In this document: piece by piece, positions 1-5,170 of the stretch
Layout of the letters: every line of letters starts with the position of its first letter
How positions within the stretch are numbered: the stretch's first letter is position 1
DNA from: a virus
DNA length: 22,741 nucleotides
IMG/VR virus record: IMGVR_UViG_3300024262_000266
Coordinates: 1 to 22,741 of that record
Direction: 5' to 3' (one strand)
Made by a program: the position numbers and the translations under genes
Notes under the pieces: generated by a model
Seen by the model: only the letters and a program-made list of their open reading frames with translations
Told to the model about the DNA's origin: nothing
Database searches by the model: none

Positions 1-25
1 CAACCTTGCGGGGGCCTGTTTTTTT
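1..25 (+). terminator. possible 3' half of a plus-strand intrinsic terminator, cut by the window edge
   Basis: A GC-rich stretch (GCGGGGGCCTG) is followed directly by seven T residues at 19-25, the look of the 3' arm and U-tract of an intrinsic terminator reading rightward. The 5' arm would lie beyond the left edge, so the stem cannot be verified. If real, it would end a rightward gene converging on the leftward phage operon. Confidence 0.25.
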
Positions 26-37
26 CCTAAAATAAAA

Positions 38-115
38 ATAGCCAAACAAAAAAGACCAAATACCAACAGGAGCACCGCGAACCTGTCGGATATTCGGTCT
101 TAATTGTCTGGCTAT
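38..115 (-). repeat. 33-bp imperfect inverted repeat / long RNA stem-loop
   Basis: Arms 38-70 and 82-115 pair around an 11-nt loop (71-81). Of 33 paired positions, 28 are Watson-Crick. There is one 2-nt internal mismatch (50-51 with 102-103) and a one-base bulge at 90. The other three positions (45/108, 58/95, 65/87) are A-C on the plus strand but U-G wobble pairs in minus-strand RNA. So the fold is nearly continuous only if transcribed leftward, the direction of the neighbouring genes. In the minus strand the stem is followed by TTTTTATTTT (37-28 region), so it could also end transcription. No gene overlaps it. It could be a terminator, a small RNA or a miniature inverted-repeat element; the sequence alone does not decide. 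Confidence 0.75.
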
Positions 116-229
116 ATTAAATTTTAAGTTATCGAACTTTTTTAAAGATACTTACATCTGAAATGCATATGATATATTATAGGACCTTGTAAAATCTCTT
201 AAAAAAATTTAATGTTCCCGAATACCCGA

Positions 230-271
230 TCAATATTCAATTTTGGCTGGCTTTGGATATTTGAGCACCAT
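230..271 (-). CDS. possible 13-codon ORF with a good ribosome-binding site
   Basis: In the otherwise gene-free stretch 116-306, the minus strand carries AGGAAGGTG nine bases before an ATG at 271-269. A 13-residue reading frame (MVLKYPKPAKIEY) follows and stops at 230-232. It sits just downstream of the small helix-turn-helix gene and could be its translationally coupled leader or a micropeptide. There is no homology or composition evidence, and such a short frame may be chance. The rest of 116-306 shows only a TATAAT-like box on the minus strand at 176-181. Confidence 0.22.
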   Translation of the reverse strand: MVLKYPKPAKIEY

Positions 272-306
272 CGCGGTTTTCACCTTCCTAAATTACTTTT
301 TTAGTT

Positions 307-525
307 TTATTTTAATTTATCTATTATATTATCTATAACTGCCCTGGTATTCTCGCTTTGAGGGACAGTTTTACCTTGCTGGTATCTATTATATGTGCCA
401 TAACTCACTCCGATAAAATGAGCCATTGAGGTAGGACTTATATCATGTTTTATGGCCAAACTTATCAGTTTCTTGATTCTTGGGTCTTTTATTAAATTTA
501 TATCTATTTCTTTTCTTTTTCCCAT
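307..525 (-). CDS. small helix-turn-helix DNA-binding protein
   Basis: This 72-residue protein has a basic N-terminus and a probable Xre/Cro-type helix-turn-helix. Residues 31-40 (PTSMAHFIGV) fit the first helix and turn, and residues 41-50 (SYGTYNRYQQ) fit the recognition helix, followed by the typical GKTVP turn. Such proteins bind operators as dimers and act as phage regulators or excisionase-like factors. The ATG at 525 is preceded by AGGG eight bases upstream. A separate promoter lies immediately upstream (542-571), so it can be expressed apart from the operon. It is the last substantial gene leftward in the window. Whether it is a repressor, an activator or a recombination directionality factor cannot be told from sequence. 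Confidence 0.8.
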   Translation of the reverse strand: MGKRKEIDINLIKDPRIKKLISLAIKHDISPTSMAHFIGVSYGTYNRYQQGKTVPQSENTRAVIDNIIDKLK

Positions 526-541
526 AATTTTCCCTATAGAT

Positions 542-571
542 ATAATAACATATGAATGTATAATATGTCAA
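542..571 (-). promoter_or_regulatory. sigma-70-type promoter for the helix-turn-helix gene
   Basis: On the minus strand a perfect TTGACA (571-566) is followed after 18 bases by TATTAT (547-542), one mismatch from consensus. The start codon of the gene at 525 follows closely. An inverted repeat, ACATAT / ATATGT with nine bases between (551-571 area), overlaps the -35 and spacer and could be an operator for the downstream regulator. Confidence 0.6.
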
Positions 572-586
572 ATTTTTGATAATTTT

Positions 587-889
587 TTAATTATTATTGT
601 TATTTCTTATTTTATTAGTAAATTTCATTTTGTTAATTAATTTTTGATGTACTATAATAAGTTCTTGATCCACCACATTATTTAAATAATTAAGTAAATT
701 AGGATATGTTTTTTTCTTTGCCAGGAAAGGTTCGCTAAATTCAACTAAATATCCTTTTTCTGTAATATCTACCGCACCAATTATATAAACCTGGTCAGTT
801 TTTTTTACGGTCATATCGCATTTTTTATATTGAAATTTTGCAATCATTTCAAAAGATATAATATCATTATTATTTATTTTATGCCCCAC
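587..889 (-). CDS. hypothetical protein, 100 residues
   Basis: I do not recognise this protein. It starts with GTG at 889, chosen because AAGGGGGT lies about eight bases upstream and no ATG follows with a better site. The first 60 residues look like a beta-rich fold (stretches such as QVYIIGAVDIT and GYLVEFSEPF). The C-terminal third is helical and ends in a run of five asparagines, a common low-complexity tail in AT-rich genomes. It lies in the leftward operon between the ribbon-helix-helix-like gene and the helix-turn-helix gene, so a role in phage regulation or host takeover is possible but unsupported. Confidence 0.6.
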   Translation of the reverse strand: MGHKINNNDIISFEMIAKFQYKKCDMTVKKTDQVYIIGAVDITEKGYLVEFSEPFLAKKKTYPNLLNYLNNVVDQELIIVHQKLINKMKFTNKIRNNNNN

Positions 890-924
890 CCGACTACCCC
901 CTTAAACACATATTTTTTTTTATC

Positions 925-949
925 TTCTATGTATTACTACTACATAGAA
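925..949. repeat. perfect 9-bp inverted repeat in the 100-bp spacer
   Basis: TTCTATGTA (925-933) and TACATAGAA (941-949) form a perfect dyad with a 7-base centre. Neither side has a T-run in the terminator position; A/T tracts flank it the other way round. It is therefore more like a dimeric-repressor operator or an mRNA hairpin in the leader of the gene at 587-889. The ribbon-helix-helix-like gene directly upstream is a natural candidate binder, but this is inference. Confidence 0.5.
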
Positions 950-989
950 TTAAAAAATCCTTCTTTTTTTAAAATTATTTTTAATATTT

Positions 990-1202
990 TTAATAATCCC
1001 AATTATCTACTTTGCCTTCTTTAACCTTTTTCATAAATTCTTTTAGTGCTATCTGGCAAAAATCGGACAAACTGATCTTGATAGGCTTAAATTTTCTGGC
1101 CAGTTCCCGGGCTTCCTCTTTCACTTTAGCAGATCCCGCGCTAAAAGTAATTCTATCATCCTCTTCTTTTTCTTTGGTTCCGGTAATTTCTTTTTTAACC
1201 AT
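990..1202 (-). CDS. ribbon-helix-helix-like small protein
   Basis: This 70-residue, highly charged protein has a short strand (DRITFSA) followed by two predicted helices (KVKEEARELARKF and SLSDFCQIALKEFMKKV). That order fits ribbon-helix-helix DNA-binding proteins, which work as dimers with the strand in the major groove. No diagnostic residue makes this certain. AAAGGAG precedes the ATG by eight bases, and the start overlaps the stop of the SWIM gene by one base (TAATG), so the two are translationally coupled. It could autoregulate the operon through the dyad at 925-949. Confidence 0.6.
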   Translation of the reverse strand: MVKKEITGTKEKEEDDRITFSAGSAKVKEEARELARKFKPIKISLSDFCQIALKEFMKKVKEGKVDNWDY

Positions 1203-1618
1203 TATAATACTCCTTTCGCAATATTTTTAACTTTAGTTAAAGTCCAGATATCGGACAGATTTCTTATTTCTTTGATTTCTTTCCACAAGTAGCCGTATTT
1301 AGCCATAGTATAGCATATAAGGGCTTCCATTTTATAATCGTAGGGTTCTATCCTGATCAACGGTATTAAAAGTTTATTTTCTTTTTCTTTGTAAGTGGGT
1401 TTTTCTACCATTGCCAGAATGTATTCAGGTTTTTTAAATGGTTTCTCGGTTTCATATCTCTCCGGATTTAGCTTTACCCTTATAATATGCTTACATTCCT
1501 GCCTTCTAAATTTCCAGGCCGGGCATGAGCAGCCCCAGGTATTCTCATCTGATAAGGATACCACATATTCTTTATTGCTGCTTTCGCTTTTGATATGCCA
1601 TTTTTTAACCCAATTCAT
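1202..1618 (-). CDS. SWIM zinc-finger protein
   Basis: From the chosen start the protein has 138 residues with a SWIM finger near the N-terminus: C30-x-C32-x9-C42-x-H44 within WGCSCPAWKFRRQECKHI. SWIM fingers bind zinc and mediate DNA or protein contacts; free-standing ones occur in phages and in partners of recombination proteins. The C-terminal half is helical and unassigned. I use the ATG at 1618 because AAGGGAGT lies nine bases upstream. An in-frame ATG at 1639 has no ribosome-binding site. The stop overlaps the next gene by one base. The hairpin at 1663-1718 lies just upstream. Confidence 0.75.
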   Translation of the reverse strand: MNWVKKWHIKSESSNKEYVVSLSDENTWGCSCPAWKFRRQECKHIIRVKLNPERYETEKPFKKPEYILAMVEKPTYKEKENKLLIPLIRIEPYDYKMEALICYTMAKYGYLWKEIKEIRNLSDIWTLTKVKNIAKGVL

Positions 1619-1662
1619 TTTATTTATACTCCCTTCCATTTAATTTAATATTATTATCGTAA

Positions 1663-1718
1663 ATTGAGTAGGCTTAATAAGTACCGGGATCAACCCGGCA
1701 CCTATAAACCGGCTCAAT
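1663..1718 (-). repeat. structured intergenic RNA element (three stacked stems)
   Basis: The minus-strand transcript can fold into one long hairpin. The outer stem is 1663-1668 with 1713-1718 (6 bp), the middle stem 1671-1676 with 1705-1710 (6 bp), and the apical stem 1681-1688 with 1694-1701 (8 bp), closed by a 5-nt loop. Two positions (1673/1708 and 1683/1699) pair only as G-U in minus-strand RNA. The outer stem overlaps the stop codon of the gene at 1714-2139. There is no long U-tract, so it looks more like a processing or attenuation element than a strong terminator. Confidence 0.55.
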
Positions 1719-2139
1719 CAATTCTTGATGACCAGGAACATTCCAAACCGTGATCCTTGCAATAATCGCAAAAAGTCCGGACCACACCTTCTCTGACTGA
1801 GAGCTCCTGTCTGTTGCTTAAATTAGTTATTAGGCCATAACCGCCCCGGTAAGTATCTTTTGAGATACTGAAACCGTTATAAGATAGATCCCCGTATCTA
1901 TCCGGTTTACCCAATAATTTAAGAGTTCTAACGATTTTACTATGACCGGTTAAATGTAAAGCAGTACAACCGCAAACATCCAATAGAGTGCCTACAACCT
2001 TATTATCGGATTCATTTTTAACCGCCCACCTAGGCCCAGCTTTTTGTAATTCCTTTAGTTTTGATTCTCCGGCCTCTATTCCCGATCTCCGGGCATTCAT
2101 TAAAACCACGATAATGTGCTTTGCTTCTTGTTTTTTCAT
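1714..2139 (-). CDS. conserved hypothetical phage protein, 141 residues
   Basis: The product is not assigned to a family. The N-terminal third is helical and basic (residues 1-35, including a GIEAGESKLKELQKAGP segment). A middle segment has VCGCTALHL. The C-terminal part is mixed and ends with FCDYCKDHGLEC, a C-x2-C followed by another cysteine, which may bind metal but is not a classic finger. Only one base separates it from the stop of the upstream zinc-protein gene, and AAAGGAGA sits eight bases before the ATG. The context is a run of small, probably early-expressed genes; a DNA-replication or host-modulation accessory role is a guess. Confidence 0.65.
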   Translation of the reverse strand: MKKQEAKHIIVVLMNARRSGIEAGESKLKELQKAGPRWAVKNESDNKVVGTLLDVCGCTALHLTGHSKIVRTLKLLGKPDRYGDLSYNGFSISKDTYRGGYGLITNLSNRQELSVREGVVRTFCDYCKDHGLECSWSSRID

Positions 2140-2140
2140 T

Positions 2141-2461
2141 CTAAAAATCTCCTTTCATTTTTTTTGTAATCTTTTTCTTTTCGTAGGTTGGAAATTTTTC
2201 GATAAGATCGAAGCCACCACTAGGCTTTAAGAAAAGATTTTTATTTTTTTTATATCTCGGTTCCCCGGGTTCACCCTTGATTTGTTTTCCGGTTATCTTT
2301 TTAACTTCTACAAAATTGCAAGAATTAAATTTTAACTTAGGATAGCATTCCTTGCAAACGTCTCTAAATTTTTCTTTAGATAATCCTATCTCTTCATGAT
2401 ATTCAAGATAACAGACTCTTATAGCAGAAGAAATCTTTTTTTTGCATTCCCAGCACTTCAT
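2141..2461 (-). CDS. four-cysteine zinc-ribbon-like protein
   Basis: This 106-residue protein has two CxxC knuckles, C3-x2-C6 and C36-x2-C39, typical of a zinc ribbon or treble clef. A basic, disordered-looking tail follows, rich in K, G and P and ending KKITKKMKGDF. This layout suits a small nucleic-acid-binding or adaptor protein, but no specific family is recognisable. GGGGG lies about ten bases before the ATG. It directly precedes the 141-residue gene with a one-base gap, so the two are co-translated. Confidence 0.6.
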   Translation of the reverse strand: MKCWECKKKISSAIRVCYLEYHEEIGLSKEKFRDVCKECYPKLKFNSCNFVEVKKITGKQIKGEPGEPRYKKNKNLFLKPSGGFDLIEKFPTYEKKKITKKMKGDF

Positions 2462-2517
2462 TTAAAAAGCCCCCATTAATTTATTTTTTAAAGGCATTAA
2501 ATTTAAGTAATCACAAA

Positions 2518-2542
2518 CCAGGGGACTTTTAAAATCCCCTGG
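2518..2542 (-). terminator. stem-loop between operon genes, weak terminator or mRNA stabiliser
   Basis: CCAGGGGA (2518-2525) and TCCCCTGG (2535-2542) make a perfect 8-bp stem with a 9-nt loop. On the minus strand the stem is followed by TTTGTG, a poor U-tract. It is at most a partial terminator between the DUF2958 gene and the zinc-ribbon gene, and may protect or punctuate the mRNA. Confidence 0.45.
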
Positions 2543-2568
2543 GATCTGACTGCTTAACCCCCCTTTTT

Positions 2569-3066
2569 TTAACTTTTAAATTGCCTGGTAAATACTGTTT
2601 CGCAAAGGCTTCCTTTATCAACCCCCGCCTTATTACACATTTTTTCAAATTCTTTTGTTTCTTTTTTGAATCTTAAATAATCTTCGTAAGTTAATTTCTT
2701 CCCGGGATTGGCCAGTGTATATTCTACAAATAGATCAAAAGATTCTTTATCGGGCTTATAACTATGTTTCTTAAATTCATCTAACCTATGATCATATCCG
2801 AAATATAAATCCCTTTCTATCCCCATGCCTTTTACCTTTACTTCTTCAAGCTGCCTTAAAGTAAAATATCCCAATTCCTTTTCTTGTCCATCTACTAATC
2901 CAAAAAATAATATATCCCCATCCGGATCTCTTTCCCCTTCTATTACATACCAGGTAAAACTACTAAGCGGGTGAAAGTATTTTACTATTATCTTTGGATT
3001 TTCTTCCTGCTCCTGTGAATATCGTTTAGGCAATCTCTTTTCAATTTCTTTAGTTAATAATTTCAT
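2569..3066 (-). CDS. DUF2958 family protein
   Basis: This 165-residue protein matches from memory the DUF2958 family, found on plasmids, phages and integrative elements. Recognisable parts are the N-terminal MKLLTKEIEKRLP, the aromatic TWYVIEGE segment, the DGDILFFGLVDG loop, ELGYFTLRQLEEV, and the IERDLYF motif near residue 85. The family has no established biochemical function. The C-terminal 60 residues here are an extra helical extension ending with TRQFKS. AAAGGAGGT lies nine to ten bases before the ATG, and the start overlaps the small gene at 3050-3211 by 17 bases. It belongs to the leftward operon from the promoter at 3251-3279. Confidence 0.85.
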   Translation of the reverse strand: MKLLTKEIEKRLPKRYSQEQEENPKIIVKYFHPLSSFTWYVIEGERDPDGDILFFGLVDGQEKELGYFTLRQLEEVKVKGMGIERDLYFGYDHRLDEFKKHSYKPDKESFDLFVEYTLANPGKKLTYEDYLRFKKETKEFEKMCNKAGVDKGSLCETVFTRQFKS

Positions 3067-3211
3067 TTTTTAGATACCTCCTTTTCTTTTCCGGTTCCCG
3101 TTCATCCTGTAGTCTATCCTTCTGCCGGTAGATATATAATTTCCGGGTAAATCTTTCTAAGTCTTTAATCCCGTTTTTATCTATCTTTTCCACTCTTTGA
3201 TTAGTTAACAT
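3050..3211 (-). CDS. small basic protein, 53 residues, first gene of the left operon
   Basis: The frame begins with ATG at 3211-3209, preceded by AAAGGGGGT with nine bases spacing, and stops at 3050-3052. It encodes 53 residues, rich in K, R, E and D, with predicted helices (for example KDLERFTRKLYIYRQK) and no cysteine or membrane segment. Its 3' end overlaps the start of the DUF2958 gene by 17 bases, and the ribosome-binding site of that gene lies inside it, so it is probably translationally coupled. It is the first frame after the consensus promoter at 3251-3279. No family is recognised. Confidence 0.6.
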   Translation of the reverse strand: MLTNQRVEKIDKNGIKDLERFTRKLYIYRQKDRLQDEREPEKKRRYLKNEIIN

Positions 3212-3250
3212 CTTTAAATAACCCCCTTTATTTATCTCTTACCTACCTAT

Positions 3251-3279
3251 AATATACTCTTATTTCATAACTTTGTCAA
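3251..3279 (-). promoter_or_regulatory. strong sigma-70-type promoter for the leftward small-gene operon
   Basis: On the minus strand a perfect TTGACA (3279-3274) is separated by exactly 17 bases from TATATT (3256-3251). Transcription would start near 3244, about 20 bases before the ribosome-binding site of the 53-residue gene. This is the best promoter in the window and drives the genes from 3211 leftward independently of the late genes. Confidence 0.8.
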
Positions 3280-3612
3280 GTCTTTTCTGAAATAAATATA
3301 TAATAATTTGCATTATTTCACACAATTATACACCGAAAATTAGATTTTTTTGCTCTTTTTTTACCTGAAATCGTTGTAACCCTTATAAATAAAGGGTTTG
3401 CTTGATTTTTGAATACGTTCGTAGACTGCATATATGAAGAAATTTTGCAGGGTCGCGTATATTTGTATGTATAGGGCTAAAAGACCCCCCTTAAAACGTA
3501 AAATTGAAGGTCTGTTTTTGATGATCTTAAATTTGACCCCCGGAGCCCTAGAATCTCCGGGGTTAGGAAGTGATTAAATGAAAAAGCACGTGCGGGTAAG
3601 TAGCAAGCAGTT
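3280..3612. other. intergenic region between lysis-side genes and the left operon
   Basis: About 330 bases show no credible gene on either strand. They hold the hairpin at 3378-3398 (AACCCTT / AAGGGTT, 7-nt loop) and the GC-rich hairpin at 3538-3562. A weak AGACC / GGTCT stem at about 3484-3512 is followed on the minus strand by TTTT. A TATAAT-like box lies on the minus strand near 3335, without a good -35. It separates two transcription units and may carry regulatory sites. Confidence 0.5.
3538..3562 (-). terminator. GC-rich stem-loop, probable transcript end or boundary
   Basis: CCCCGGAG (3538-3545) and CTCCGGGG (3555-3562) form a perfect 8-bp stem with a 9-nt loop. It lies 50 bases downstream of the last gene of the lysis-side block (3613). 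On the minus strand it is followed by GTCAAATTT, not a clean U-tract, so it may end transcripts inefficiently or act as a 3'-end stabiliser. Confidence 0.45.
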
Positions 3613-3876
3613 TTATTTTAGAATATTTGGATCAATATCCCAAACAATCTCTTCTAATTCTTTTGGGGTCCATCCCTTAATATCTTTTTTAAACTCTTCT
3701 ATTGCATCTTTCACTTTCTTATCTAGATTCTTAGTGTAAATTTTTCCCTTCTTATATTTCTTCCACTTTTCGATTTCTTCAGAATAGACCTTGTCTAACC
3801 CTCTTCTAACGAACTCTTTTATTACTACCTTAATTATTTCGGGTTTGGCAATTTCTATACCAAGAAAAAGAATCAA
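3613..3876 (-). CDS. downstream ORF, probably translated as a -1 frameshift extension of the gene at 3918-4139
   Basis: As an isolated ORF (87 residues) it would begin with TTG at 3876, but no ribosome-binding site is visible before it. The same frame is open without a stop back to the CCCTTTA heptamer at 3924-3930, at the end of the upstream gene. Read through the frameshift, 16 more residues (RLTARIDKSGKRAILK) precede this segment and the whole product has 175 residues. The segment is helical and very charged (for example EEIEKWKKYKKGKIY), with a short hydrophobic patch LILFLGIEI. No family is recognised. An ordinary frameshift mutation or an unaided TTG start is the alternative. Confidence 0.65.
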   Translation of the reverse strand: MILFLGIEIAKPEIIKVVIKEFVRRGLDKVYSEEIEKWKKYKKGKIYTKNLDKKVKDAIEEFKKDIKGWTPKELEEIVWDIDPNILK

Positions 3877-3885
3877 TTTCAGAAT

Positions 3886-3930
3886 AGCACGTTTACCCGA
3901 TTTATCTATTCGTGCTGTTAGTCTAAAGGG
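3886..3930 (-). promoter_or_regulatory. programmed -1 ribosomal frameshift signal
   Basis: In the frame of the gene at 3918-4139, the codons TAC CCT TTA contain the heptamer C CCT TTA (3930-3924), which fits X XXY YYZ exactly. After a 7-nt spacer (3923-3917, holding the zero-frame stop), AGCACG (3916-3911) pairs perfectly with CGTGCT (3891-3886) around a 19-nt loop. Slipping back one base gives CCC TTT AGA and opens the frame that runs to 3613. Heptamer, spacing and stem all match the known layout for -1 frameshifting. Confidence 0.65.
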
Positions 3931-4139
3931 TAATCTTCAAGAGGATATTTTTTAAGTAGTTTATCTCTTACGCCAATTTCAACTATTCGATAAGCGGTAT
4001 TATCGAATTTAGTAGTAGTTTTATCAACCTGAGCTTGTAAGAATTTCCCAAATGCACCATAGACTGTTTCTACTTGAGCCTCTGCAAATTCATCAAGTTT
4101 TTCTAATGCACTATTGGCTACATCCCATATTCCTGCCAT
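3918..4139 (-). CDS. small protein of the lysis-side block, zero-frame product of a frameshift gene
   Basis: The 73-residue protein is probably helical (ANSALEKLDEFAEAQVETVY, then FGKFLQAQVDK), with no signal peptide or membrane segment, and ends in a curious PLEDYPLD. AAGGTGAG lies six bases before the ATG. I do not recognise a family. The last codons form a -1 slippery heptamer with a downstream stem-loop, so a fraction of ribosomes would make a 175-residue form that includes the ORF at 3613-3876. It lies downstream of the holin, endolysin and lipoprotein genes, which hints at a late function in lysis or virion release, but that is by position only. Confidence 0.7.
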   Translation of the reverse strand: MAGIWDVANSALEKLDEFAEAQVETVYGAFGKFLQAQVDKTTTKFDNTAYRIVEIGVRDKLLKKYPLEDYPLD

Positions 4140-4182
4140 TATTTTCTCACCTTCTTCCCTTCTTTATTTTTAATTTATCTGT

Positions 4183-4590
4183 CTAATTAAATAGTTCCCA
4201 TGATACAGATACAGTCTCCGGACTATCGTATGGTACTAAATCAAGCATGCCTTCTTCTTTTGCTCCGACTTCAAGATAATTTCCTAAGACTGTAAATATC
4301 ACATTGTCTTTTTCTACCATAGGATAAAGTACATCAAAGGTTATTATGTATTCTCGGATAAATAATTCTCCTATGTTCTCGATACTCCACGCAACGTGAT
4401 AGATATCCACTACTTCTTCTTCTATTAGTAAAGGTTCCACAACTAGCACTGCGTCTACATTAGCTTCCATTGTAAGTACAGGAACTTCAGGCTCGACAGG
4501 TTCATCAGGAGCTATCCAATCAGGCAGACATCCAACAAACAGAAAAGTTGCTAATACTACACAGACCATTACTAAAAGTAGTTTCTTCAC
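4183..4590 (-). CDS. secreted lipoprotein next to the lysis genes
   Basis: This 135-residue protein starts at GTG (4590), placed eight bases after AAAGGAGGTG. It has a classic lipoprotein signal: basic MKK, hydrophobic stretch, and lipobox FVGC with the modified cysteine at 21. A short proline and glutamate-rich linker follows (DEPVEPEVPV). The rest is beta-rich, with alternating hydrophobic strands such as YIITFDVLYP, similar in look to small Ig-like or DUF-type surface domains. It follows endolysin and holin, so an outer-membrane spanin-like role in a diderm host is possible. A superinfection-exclusion lipoprotein is equally possible. No homology was recognised. Confidence 0.75.
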   Translation of the reverse strand: MKKLLLVMVCVVLATFLFVGCLPDWIAPDEPVEPEVPVLTMEANVDAVLVVEPLLIEEEVVDIYHVAWSIENIGELFIREYIITFDVLYPMVEKDNVIFTVLGNYLEVGAKEEGMLDLVPYDSPETVSVSWELFN

Positions 4591-4597
4591 GGTTTTT

Positions 4598-4672
4598 TCA
4601 CCTCCTTTCCTTATATGTATTTACGAATATGTAAAATAAGATTGCTAATATTAAAATTGAAATACACTTCAT
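4598..4672 (-). CDS. 24-residue single-span membrane peptide
   Basis: ATG at 4672-4670 opens 24 codons ending with TGA at 4598-4600. The peptide (MKCISILILAILFYIFVNTY, then KERR) is one hydrophobic span followed by a basic end, so it should insert with the C-terminus in the cytoplasm. AAGGAAAA lies about eight bases upstream, inside the end of the endolysin gene. Its stop lies within the ribosome-binding site of the lipoprotein gene, so it may couple endolysin and lipoprotein translation. Its place between endolysin and lipoprotein suits a small lysis accessory peptide. Chance cannot be excluded at this length. Confidence 0.45.
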   Translation of the reverse strand: MKCISILILAILFYIFVNTYKERR

Positions 4673-4675
4673 GTC

Positions 4676-5170
4676 CTATTTTCCTTCTGTTACGATCCGA
4701 TAAAACTTCAATAAACTCTCATTCTCTATCTTCGCCGAATAAATAATTTTTCCACCCAGGTAGATCCAGAATTTACTCGGAGAAGGTGGTTTAACATCTA
4801 CATGAATACCCCATTTAGCTATTCCTATCCTCAAGCCTCCTACTTCTTCAGCTATTAAACCTAACTCTATTGATGTTAGACTATCAACTGTTATATCTGC
4901 TGCCTCTCCATCGGGATCCGGTATGTGTTCAGATCCTGGGAAACCACCTATTCTTTTATTTTCTTCTTCGCATCTATTACCACTCAAAACAGTTACCGGT
5001 TTATGAAAATCAAGCCCCCGGTCAATAATAGTTATCATCATTTCAAGTTTAAATAGTAATAGACTACTTACCCGGACCTTTTTTCTCCTGCATTTTTTAC
5101 AAGGACATCGAAATTCCCATTTCCAAAAGTTAGTAGAGAGATCACCTAAAGATTTCTTATTTTCGTCCAT
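4676..5170 (-). CDS. M15-family peptidase endolysin
   Basis: This 164-residue protein has the peptidase M15 (D,D-carboxypeptidase / L,D-endopeptidase) signature. There is an N-terminal FRCPCKKC cluster, then SGNRCEEEN, then SEHIPDPDGEAAD with presumed zinc ligands H82 and D92 (with an unusually long H-to-D spacing from the inserted PDPD), then GIHVDV with the third ligand H123. Phage enzymes of this type cut peptide bonds in peptidoglycan stems or bridges to lyse the host. The length is typical for a stand-alone catalytic domain; no cell-wall-binding domain or signal peptide is present, so export needs the holin. AGGAG lies six bases before the ATG, and the start overlaps the holin-like gene by 14 bases. 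Confidence 0.85.
   Translation of the reverse strand: MDENKKSLGDLSTNFWKWEFRCPCKKCRRKKVRVSSLLLFKLEMMITIIDRGLDFHKPVTVLSGNRCEEENKRIGGFPGSEHIPDPDGEAADITVDSLTSIELGLIAEEVGGLRIGIAKWGIHVDVKPPSPSKFWIYLGGKIIYSAKIENESLLKFYRIVTEGK

Noticed and set aside
38-115. Long hairpin as a retron msd or group II intron fragment
   Set aside because: No reverse transcriptase or intron motif is in the window, and the fold has no branching-guanosine context.
3484-3512. AGACC/GGTCT stem with TTTT as a terminator
   Set aside because: The stem is only 5 bp with a long loop, and the following T-run is short; too weak to call.
3578-3742. Plus-strand frame starting at ATG 3578 after AGGAAGTG
   Set aside because: It has a plausible ribosome-binding site but runs antisense through the ORF at 3613-3876, whose coding is better supported; the peptide looks like an antisense shadow rich in serine and phenylalanine.
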